The translations under genes were made by a program, and so were the position numbers. A stretch of 12,271 nucleotides of DNA from Pseudomonadota bacterium. Its GTDB lineage: Bacteria > Desulfobacterota > JADFVX01. The first letter of the stretch is position 1. The number at the start of each line of letters is the position of its first letter. The DNA lies in NCBI GenBank assembly GCA_015222755.1, contig JADFVX010000134.1, forward strand, positions 1 through 12,271, written 5' to 3'. Positions 5,969 through 12,271 of the stretch are shown here, piece by piece. The notes below the pieces were generated by a model that was not told the DNA's origin, ran no database searches, and worked only from the letters and a program-made list of their open reading frames with translations.

Positions 5969-6003
5969 AAAAAATGTCCCGAAATCAAAAAATGATTTCG
6001 GGA
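5969..6003 (-). terminator. Hairpin with T run between tRNA-Val and tRNA-Asp
   Basis: A perfect 10-bp inverted repeat (CCCGAAATCA at 5978-5987, TGATTTCGGG at 5993-6002, extendable by one T-A pair) has a 5-base loop. On the minus strand ACATTTTTT follows it, just before the first base of tRNA-Asp. The form is that of an intrinsic terminator or attenuator. Since tRNA-Asp begins at 5967, no room is left for a promoter after it, so it must allow partial readthrough or serve in processing. Confidence 0.55.
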
Positions 6004-6022
6004 AAAATTTTATTAATGATTA

Positions 6023-6098
6023 TGGTGGGCGAAACAGGGCTCGAACCTGTGACCCTCGCCTTGTAAGGGCGATGCTCTACCAGCTGAGCTATTCGCCC
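6023..6098 (-). tRNA. tRNA-Val (anticodon TAC)
   Basis: On the minus strand it reads GGGCGAA TAGCTCAG through TTCGCCC A CCA, 76 nt with an encoded CCA end. The anticodon arm is TCGCC-CTTACAA-GGCGA with anticodon TAC, and the T loop is GTTCGAGC. It lies 33 bases after the HU stop, with an AT-rich spacer and no separate promoter seen, so it is probably cut from the HU transcript. Confidence 0.96.
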
Positions 6099-6131
6099 AA
6101 ATCTAAATAAATTAAATCTAGATGCAGTAAA

Positions 6132-6404
6132 TTAATTTACCGCGTCTTTGAGTGACTTTCCAGCCTTGAACTTAGGCACAGTAGAAGCCTTTATCTGGAT
6201 AGTTTCACCAGTCTGAGGGTTTCTGCCGGTTCTTGCTGCACGCTTTGAAATATCAAAGGTACCAAAACCAACGAGGCTGACCTTATTTCCCTTCTTAAGC
6301 GCACCCGTAATGCCCCCAGTAAACGCCTTAAGTGCCTTTTCTGCTGCAGCCTTTGAGATATCTGCCTCAGAAGCCATCTGAGCTACCAATTCACTTTTTG
6401 TCAC
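6132..6404 (-). CDS. HU-family DNA-binding protein
   Basis: A 90-residue histone-like protein that binds and bends DNA as a dimer. The N-terminal helices (MTKSELV to about residue 40), the GFGTF turn (46-50) and the DNA-inserting arm with RNPQTGE (61-67) are complete, and the C-terminal FKAGKSLKDAV is typical. The start is GTG at 6404 with a strong AGGAGG at 6412-6417, seven bases away. It lies downstream of lon, as hupB does in E. coli, and has its own promoter at 6463-6491. It could equally be called HU-beta; IHF subunits are less likely from the sequence. Confidence 0.95.
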   Translation of the reverse strand: MTKSELVAQMASEADISKAAAEKALKAFTGGITGALKKGNKVSLVGFGTFDISKRAARTGRNPQTGETIQIKASTVPKFKAGKSLKDAVN

Positions 6405-6462
6405 AATAACACCTCCTCAATTAATTTTTTAATTATTTAAAAACAATCGTTCAACGCCCGTA

Positions 6463-6491
6463 AATCTAACAGCTTGCATATAAGCTGTCAA
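6463..6491 (-). promoter_or_regulatory. Promoter of the HU gene with an internal dyad
   Basis: On the minus strand TTGACA (6491-6486, six of six) is followed by exactly 17 bases and TAGATT (6468-6463, four of six). The spacer holds an inverted repeat, ACAGCTT at 6469-6475 and AAGCTGT at 6482-6488, that reaches into the -35 box. That could be a repressor operator or chance. The leader to the GTG start is AT-rich. The promoter lies downstream of lon, so HU and the tRNAs need not depend on the clp/lon transcript. Confidence 0.6.
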
Positions 6492-6532
6492 GATAAAATT
6501 GGGCATTTATCAACAAGACCTACAAAAAAAAA

Positions 6533-8935
6533 TCAATGGGTAACAATTGCGTCTTCATCCCCTCCACTAAAGGGGTTTTCATCTTTTTTCAGATCCATCA
6601 CCAAGCCATTATTAAGGGAACAAATAGCTTCAGCTACAACTTCATCCATATGCTCCACGGGTATCACTTCAAGCAACCTGAGTATCTTATCCGGTACATC
6701 TTTCAAATCCTTCCTGTTTTCAGAAGGGATAAGCACCTTTTTCACACCTGCCCGATGTGCAGCTAAAAGTTTTTCCTTCAGGCCGCCAATAGGCAAAACC
6801 CGCCCCTGCAAGGTAATCTCGCCAGTCATTGCAAGATCACCCAGGACAGGCCTATTTGTCAACGCAGAAATAATGGCTGTGGCCATAGTAATGCCAGCAG
6901 AGGGGCCGTCTTTTGGAATTGCACCCTCAGGCAAGTGTATATGAACATCAAGGTTCTGATAAAAATCTTTCTCAAGGCCAAGTTTGTCCGCCCTAGAACG
7001 CACATAACTCATAGCAGCCTGGGCAGATTCTTTCATCACATCTCCAAGCTTGCCCGTAAGAAGAAGACTGCCTTTGCCAGGCACGACTGTCACTTCCGTC
7101 ATAAGCATCTCTCCACCAACTTCAGTCCAGGCAAGGCCGTTGCATAGACCTATAGAATCCTCCGCTACAGAACGGCCGTAACGGTATTTCTCAACTCCAA
7201 GGTACTTCGCTATATGCCTCCCTGTCACCTTGACATAAAAAGAATCGCCTTTTTTCACAACATTCATGGCGACCTTGCGGCAGACAGAAGCTATCTCACG
7301 CTCGAGGTTTCTGACCCCGGCCTCTTTTGTGTAACTCCTTATTACTTTAACAATAGCGCCATCTGCAAATGAGATATTACTCTCTTTAAGGCCGTGCTGA
7401 CTTATCTGCTTTGGGACAAGATAGTTCTTTGCTATCTGCAGTTTTTCCATTTCCGTATAACCGGAGAGTTGTATGATCTCGAGCCTGTCCCTGAGAGGCC
7501 CGGGGATTTTATAACTGTTATTGGCCGTAGCAAGGAACATAACATTAGAGAGATCGTAGTCTACCTCCAGGAAATGGTCACTAAAGGCATGGTTCTGTTC
7601 CGGATCCAGAACTTCTAAAAGAGCAGATGCAGGATCACCTCTGAAATCAGAACTTACCTTATCCAGCTCGTCGAGCAGGAAAACGGGGTTATTGGAACCT
7701 GCTTTTTTCAGAGATTGTACTATCTTGCCGGGCAAAGCGCCTATATAGGTACGCCTGTGCCCCCTTATTTCTGCTTCATCCCGTACTCCGCCGAGAGACT
7801 GCTTTACAAATTTCCTTCCAGTTGCGCGGGCTATGGACTTTGCCAATGATGTCTTACCGACACCAGGAGGCCCAGCCAGGCAAAGAATGGGGCTCTTCAT
7901 CTTGCCGGCAAGCTTTCTCACAGCGAGATACTCGATAATGCGTTCCTTTACCTTATCCAGAGAATAGTGATCCTCATCAAGAATGGCCTCAGCTTCATCA
8001 AGCTCGACCTTCTCTTCCGTCATCTCTCCCCAGGGCAGTGAAATTACCCAGTCAACATAATTCCTTATAACAGCCGCCTCTGCTGACATTGGAGACATCA
8101 TCTTTAGTTTTTTGATCTCCTTGGCGACCTTCACCTTGGCCTCCTTTGAAAGCTTGACCTTTGCCGCACTCTCCTCAAGTTCGACAATCTCACTCTTCAT
8201 CTCATCTTTTTCACCAAGCTCCTTCTGGATAGCCTTCATCTGCTCATTCAGGTAATATTCCTTTTGAGTCCTTTCCATCTGGCGCTTTACACGACCCTTG
8301 ATCTTCTTTTCAACTTCTATAAGTTCGATCTCGGACTGCATAAATGTATAGACCCTCTCCAGCCTTTCCGAAGGGGAAAGCATCTCAAGGACTTCCTGTT
8401 TTTCTTCTATATTTAGATTGAGATGTGAGACTATAGTGTCTGCAAGGCGGGAAGGGTCATCTACTGATGCAACAGAACCGACTATCTCTGGCGGCACCTT
8501 CTTGTTCAGTTTTACATAATTATCAAAAACAGCATTGGAACTTTTAACTAGTGCCTCTGGTACATCGGAATCGTCTGGCTCTTCCACATTTGACACGGCC
8601 ACCATTAGACAGTCTTCCGAAAATAAATCCTTAACCACAACCCTTTTCTTTCCCTCTACCAGCACCTTAACGGTACTGTCCGGAAGTCTGAGAAGCTGCA
8701 TTATGGAAGCAACTGTCCCTATCTCATACAGGTCTTCCTGCTGAGGATCATTCACCTTCGCATCCCTTTGCGTTACCAGCACAATGTCATTGCCTTGATC
8801 CATAGCCTTTTCAATAGCTTCTATGGATTTTTCTCTGCCAACAAACAAGGGAACAACCATATTAGGAAAAACAACTATATCCCTCAGCGGTAAAAGTGGA
8901 AGCTGCTCTTCATTTAAATTATAATCTTCTTCCAT
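6533..8935 (-). CDS. lon: ATP-dependent protease Lon (La)
   Basis: An 800-residue cytoplasmic protease of the bacterial LonA type that unfolds and degrades misfolded and regulatory proteins. Its layout is an N-terminal substrate-binding domain (about 10-200), a coiled-coil helical region (about 200-300), an AAA+ module with Walker A GPPGVGKT (355-362) and Walker B VFLLDE (418-423), then the serine protease domain with the Ser679/Lys722 dyad in PKDGPSAG and GGLKEK. These are the same numbers as in E. coli Lon. The charged, low-conservation C-terminal tail adds about 16 residues. It begins ten bases after the clpX stop with only a weak AAAGG-like site, suggesting translational coupling. A run of nine T follows the stop, but no clear hairpin precedes it. 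Confidence 0.98.
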   Translation of the reverse strand: MEEDYNLNEEQLPLLPLRDIVVFPNMVVPLFVGREKSIEAIEKAMDQGNDIVLVTQRDAKVNDPQQEDLYEIGTVASIMQLLRLPDSTVKVLVEGKKRVVVKDLFSEDCLMVAVSNVEEPDDSDVPEALVKSSNAVFDNYVKLNKKVPPEIVGSVASVDDPSRLADTIVSHLNLNIEEKQEVLEMLSPSERLERVYTFMQSEIELIEVEKKIKGRVKRQMERTQKEYYLNEQMKAIQKELGEKDEMKSEIVELEESAAKVKLSKEAKVKVAKEIKKLKMMSPMSAEAAVIRNYVDWVISLPWGEMTEEKVELDEAEAILDEDHYSLDKVKERIIEYLAVRKLAGKMKSPILCLAGPPGVGKTSLAKSIARATGRKFVKQSLGGVRDEAEIRGHRRTYIGALPGKIVQSLKKAGSNNPVFLLDELDKVSSDFRGDPASALLEVLDPEQNHAFSDHFLEVDYDLSNVMFLATANNSYKIPGPLRDRLEIIQLSGYTEMEKLQIAKNYLVPKQISQHGLKESNISFADGAIVKVIRSYTKEAGVRNLEREIASVCRKVAMNVVKKGDSFYVKVTGRHIAKYLGVEKYRYGRSVAEDSIGLCNGLAWTEVGGEMLMTEVTVVPGKGSLLLTGKLGDVMKESAQAAMSYVRSRADKLGLEKDFYQNLDVHIHLPEGAIPKDGPSAGITMATAIISALTNRPVLGDLAMTGEITLQGRVLPIGGLKEKLLAAHRAGVKKVLIPSENRKDLKDVPDKILRLLEVIPVEHMDEVVAEAICSLNNGLVMDLKKDENPFSGGDEDAIVTH

Positions 8936-8945
8936 ACTAAAGCAC

Positions 8946-10190
8946 TTAACCTTTTGCCTTTATTTTTTCTCTACCTTTGCTATAAACAACAATGGCTTCC
9001 CCACCGGAGACTATAACCTCTTCGTTTATAACTACTTCCACGACATTATCCTGTGAAGGAATCTCGTACATAAGGTCAAGCATAATGTTTTCAAGTATGG
9101 CCCTTAGCCCCCTCGCCCCGGCCTTCCTTTTCATGGCCTCTCTGGCTATGGCTGCAAGAGCGCCATCGGTAAACTTCAGAATAACATCCTCAAATTCAAA
9201 GAGTCTTGCATACTGTTTTGTAATTGCATTCTTAGGCTGCGTCAGTATATCAACGAGGGCATCTTCACTAAGTTCATGAAGGGTTGCTATAACAGGCAGG
9301 CGACCAACAAATTCTGGGATAAGGCCGAATCTTAGAATATCCTCAGGCAATACCTCCAGAAGCATCTCTCCCAGCTTTTTCTCCTCGTCCTTTTTGATTT
9401 CGGCACCAAATCCTATACCTTTTTTACCAATACGCTTAGCAATTATGTCCTCAATACCAAGAAAGGCTCCGCCGCAAATAAACAGGACATTACTCGTATC
9501 TATCTGAAGGAACTCCTGTTGAGGGTGCTTCCTGCCCCCTTTTGGAGGAACACTCGCCATAGTCCCTTCGATAAGCTTCAAAAGGGCCTGCTGCACACCC
9601 TCGCCGGAAACATCCCTGGTTATAGAAGGATTGTCAGATTTTTTAGATATCTTGTCTATCTCGTCTATATACACAATCCCATGAGAGGCCTTTTCGACAT
9701 CATAGTCAGCTGCCTGCAGAAGGCTTAGCATAATATTTTCTACATCCTCTCCGACATAACCCGCCTCTGTCAGGCTTGTGGCATCAGTGATTGTAAAGGG
9801 GACATTCAGGATCTTTGCAAGAGTCTGGGCCAGAAGGGTCTTGCCGGAACCGGTGGGGCCCATAAGAAGGATATTACTTTTTTGTATCTCTACATCACCC
9901 TTGGCGCATTTGGCATTAACCCTTTTGTAGTGGTTATGAACAGCCACGGAAAGCACCTTTTTTGCCCTTTCCTGACCCACTACATGCTGGTTCAACTCTT
10001 CAAATATCTCTTTAGGTCTGGGAACAGAGGAACGGGCAGTGGCATTTTCATCCCTCTCGGCCTCTTCCTCTATGATGTCATTACATAGCTCTATACATTC
10101 ATCACAAATATAAACAGTGGGACCAGCAATAAGCTTTTTGACTTCTTCCTGTTTTTTTCCGCAGAAGGAACATATAAGATTGGATGTCAC
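8946..10190 (-). CDS. clpX: ATP-dependent Clp protease ATP-binding subunit ClpX
   Basis: A 414-residue AAA+ unfoldase that feeds tagged proteins into ClpP. The N-terminal zinc-binding domain has Cys7, Cys10, Cys29 and Cys32. Walker A GPTGSGKT is at 111-118, the GYVGED pore loop at 144-149, Walker B IVYIDEIDK at 172-180, and the RKH loop in GGRKHP at 218-223. The IGF loop that docks on ClpP is at 259-261. All functional loops are present, so it should act with the ClpP encoded next door. The start is GTG at 10190, six bases after GGAG (10198-10201). It is separated from clpP by 77 bases. Confidence 0.98.
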   Translation of the reverse strand: MTSNLICSFCGKKQEEVKKLIAGPTVYICDECIELCNDIIEEEAERDENATARSSVPRPKEIFEELNQHVVGQERAKKVLSVAVHNHYKRVNAKCAKGDVEIQKSNILLMGPTGSGKTLLAQTLAKILNVPFTITDATSLTEAGYVGEDVENIMLSLLQAADYDVEKASHGIVYIDEIDKISKKSDNPSITRDVSGEGVQQALLKLIEGTMASVPPKGGRKHPQQEFLQIDTSNVLFICGGAFLGIEDIIAKRIGKKGIGFGAEIKKDEEKKLGEMLLEVLPEDILRFGLIPEFVGRLPVIATLHELSEDALVDILTQPKNAITKQYARLFEFEDVILKFTDGALAAIAREAMKRKAGARGLRAILENIMLDLMYEIPSQDNVVEVVINEEVIVSGGEAIVVYSKGREKIKAKG

Positions 10191-10267
10191 AACCTACTCC
10201 TTAATATTTTCATTTTTAAAGGTGGAAGGTATTAGGATAATCAATTTTACGTTTATAGACATGCCTT

Positions 10268-10867
10268 TCAGGACTTTTCAGGGGCCACATGTTTTTCGAT
10301 AACACTGTCCACAAGTCCATACTCCTGGGCCTGATCCCCCGACATAAAGAAGTCCCTGTCCGTATCGGAACCGATCCGTTTTAGGGACTGGCCCGTATGC
10401 TTTGCCAGAATCTTATTAAGCATCTCCCGCATACGCAGGATTTCTTTTGCCTGTATATCTATATCCGTTGCCTGACCCTGTGCTCCTCCGAGCGGCTGGT
10501 GTATCATTATCCTGGAATTAGGCAGGGCATAGCGCTTGCCGGGCTCGCCTGCCGTAAGGAGCAGAGCACCCATAGATGCGGCCTGACCTATGCAGACAGT
10601 AGACACCTTCGGGCGAACATACTGCATTGTATCGTAGATTGCAAGACCCGCTGTTACAGAACCGCCGGGTGAATTAATGTAAAGATAGATGTCCTTTTCG
10701 GGGTCTTCCGATTCAAGAAAAAGGAGCTGAGCTACGACTACATTGGCCACATTATCATCAATGCCGGTCCCTACGAAGATTATCCTGTCTTTGAGCAGCC
10801 TGGAGTAAACATCATAGGCGCGTTCGCCCCGGCTTGTCTGTTCTACAACCATAGGAATCAGGTTCAT
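10268..10867 (-). CDS. clpP: ATP-dependent Clp protease proteolytic subunit ClpP
   Basis: A 199-residue serine protease that forms the barrel degraded proteins enter through ClpX. The catalytic triad is intact: Ser98 in GQAASMGA, His123 in MIHQP and Asp172 in TDRDFFMS. The NSPGGSV strand (65-71) and the N-terminal axial-loop segment LIPMVVEQT are present. The N-terminus is short, of the Bacillus type, rather than carrying the longer E. coli propeptide. ATG at 10867 follows GGAGGGAG. The gene begins 27 bases after the trigger factor stop, consistent with one operon. Confidence 0.98.
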   Translation of the reverse strand: MNLIPMVVEQTSRGERAYDVYSRLLKDRIIFVGTGIDDNVANVVVAQLLFLESEDPEKDIYLYINSPGGSVTAGLAIYDTMQYVRPKVSTVCIGQAASMGALLLTAGEPGKRYALPNSRIMIHQPLGGAQGQATDIDIQAKEILRMREMLNKILAKHTGQSLKRIGSDTDRDFFMSGDQAQEYGLVDSVIEKHVAPEKS

Positions 10868-10894
10868 AGTCTCCCTCCACCACTAATTAGTTTT

Positions 10895-12163
10895 CTAGCT
10901 TATTTTAGCTTGCGACATTAGAAAATCAAGGATTTTCTTGTCCATCAGTGTTCCGACAAGGTATTCCATATGTCCTTCGTAGTACTTCTTCATCTCTTCT
11001 ATGTCCCTACCGCTCTTTGCAGCCATCTCAGCGAAATGAGCCTCAATATCCTCTTCAGCCACCTTAATTCCCTCTTTTTCGGCCACGGACTCAAGAAGAA
11101 TACCGCCACGAACACCTTTTTCAGCCTCTTGGCGCAGTTCATCTCCCATAGCAGCTATCTGCGTAGCAATTTCCTTTTCAGGCATGTTTACCTGCGTCAT
11201 CTGCTTCTTAACTTCCTCTATCTTAGCATCTACACGACGCTGCACCATTGCATCAGGAACATCAAATGGGTTCTTCTCAAGTATGGCATCTACAAGATCA
11301 CTCTGCGCCTTCCTTGTAGACGCCTCCTCCTTTTGGGCACGTAAATCGGTGGATATACGTTCTTTAAGTTCATCAAGGCTCTTGTAGTCTCCAAGATCCT
11401 TTGCGAGATCGTCATCCAGAGCAGGCAGTTCTGTGGCGTTTATCTCCTTTATCTCCACCTTAAAGACAGCCTCTTTCCCGGCAAGCTCTTTGGAGTGGTA
11501 ATCTTTCGGAAAGTTGGCCTTCACATCACCGCTATCCCCTTTATTCATACCTATCATGCCGTCTTCGAACCCGGGAATAAACTGGCCTGAACCTATTTCA
11601 AGCGTGGCGTTTTCCGCCTTACCCCGATCTACGGCCTTACCCTCTACAAACCCCTCGAAATCGAAGGTCACAGAGTCCCCTTTTTCAATACCCCTTCCTT
11701 CAACTGGCTTGCGCGTGCCAAGACTCTTTCTCATCTGCTCTAACTGGGCACTGACCTCATCGCCTGCAACTTCGACCTTTTCCCTGGTGATTTTTACACC
11801 CTTATAGTCCTTTGGCTCAATCTCCGGCCTCACTTCAAGGGAAAGGGAAAACGAGTAGTCCTCACCTTCTTTATAGGGCTCACCTCCAAAATGCGGATAT
11901 GAAACAGGCTGAAGGCCATTTTCCTCAACTGCCTTGGAGTAGCCCTCCTGTATAACCTCGTTCATCACTTCTTCAACCACCTGACCGCCATAGCTTTTTT
12001 CCAGAACGCTCCTTGGTGCCTTACCGGGGCGGAAACCCTTTATCTTTGCCGTCTTTGCGAGCTTTTTGTATGCCTTGTCAATTTTTTCCTTCAGCATCTC
12101 TTTTGGCAGCACAACATTGATCTTCTTTTTTATGCTGCTCAGCTCTTCTACATCAAACTTCAT
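10895..12163 (-). CDS. tig: Trigger factor (ribosome-associated chaperone and prolyl isomerase)
   Basis: A 422-residue chaperone that binds the ribosome exit site and shields nascent chains. The ribosome-docking signature GFRPGKAP is at 43-50. The FKBP-type prolyl isomerase domain spans about 150-245 (GDSVTFDFEGF, then FIPGFEDGMIGM). The rest is the helical C-terminal chaperone domain, rich in Lys and Glu. Length is close to the E. coli protein (432). ATG at 12163 follows GAGG at 12170-12173. It lies only 28 bases after a tRNA-Leu gene with no terminator between, so the two are probably on one transcript or the promoter lies inside or before the tRNA. Confidence 0.97.
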   Translation of the reverse strand: MKFDVEELSSIKKKINVVLPKEMLKEKIDKAYKKLAKTAKIKGFRPGKAPRSVLEKSYGGQVVEEVMNEVIQEGYSKAVEENGLQPVSYPHFGGEPYKEGEDYSFSLSLEVRPEIEPKDYKGVKITREKVEVAGDEVSAQLEQMRKSLGTRKPVEGRGIEKGDSVTFDFEGFVEGKAVDRGKAENATLEIGSGQFIPGFEDGMIGMNKGDSGDVKANFPKDYHSKELAGKEAVFKVEIKEINATELPALDDDLAKDLGDYKSLDELKERISTDLRAQKEEASTRKAQSDLVDAILEKNPFDVPDAMVQRRVDAKIEEVKKQMTQVNMPEKEIATQIAAMGDELRQEAEKGVRGGILLESVAEKEGIKVAEEDIEAHFAEMAAKSGRDIEEMKKYYEGHMEYLVGTLMDKKILDFLMSQAKIS

Positions 12164-12191
12164 CGATCACCTCTAAGTTTTTAGATACAAA

Positions 12192-12271
<80 letters not shown>

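Noticed and set aside
6536..12163. Many open frames on the opposite strand of lon, clpX, clpP and tig
   Set aside because: They are antisense shadows of strongly coding genes, without ribosome binding sites or recognisable domains.

Overview
The window is ordinary bacterial chromosome, probably from a Gram-negative of the deltaproteobacterial or Nitrospirota type. That placement is inference with low confidence. It rests on the order tRNA-Leu, tig, clpP, clpX, lon, HU, tRNA-Val, tRNA-Asp, on the protein character, and on a GxxExxY gene and its repeats. Strongly AT-rich spacers sit beside coding sequence that is close to 60% GC in purB.

Positions 1-435 hold no convincing protein gene. They contain a leftward promoter, several RNA helices and a leftward terminator, which together outline a possible untranslated RNA. 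A palindromic repeat (351-420) lies just before the first gene.

Positions 436-5731 run rightward: a WalJ/YycJ-type metallo-beta-lactamase-fold hydrolase, a small PD-(D/E)XK-like GxxExxY protein, purB, purC, a secreted or membrane-anchored TPR protein, and a zinc-dependent phospholipase C-family protein. PurC and PurB catalyse consecutive steps of purine synthesis, and PurB also makes AMP.

The most interesting structure is a set of repeats laid over this block. The AT-rich GxxExxY gene is bracketed by terminal inverted repeats built from ACAGGAT-like units, and it looks like a cassette inserted between the hydrolase gene and purB. A related 77-bp palindrome without a gene lies between purC and the TPR gene. 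In both places the outer TTTGACA of the repeat supplies the TGA stop codon of the upstream gene. Each repeat also supplies the ribosome binding site of the next gene, and the second also supplies a good sigma70-like promoter and the start codon. A third, more degenerate member precedes the hydrolase gene.

Positions 5851-12271 run leftward and form a protein quality-control locus. From upstream to downstream they hold tRNA-Leu(UAG, cut by the window edge), trigger factor, ClpP, ClpX, Lon, then an HU-family protein with its own promoter, tRNA-Val(UAC), tRNA-Asp(GUC) and a strong terminator. Trigger factor folds nascent chains, ClpXP and Lon degrade damaged or regulatory proteins, and HU organises the nucleoid. 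The two gene blocks converge at about 5732-5850.
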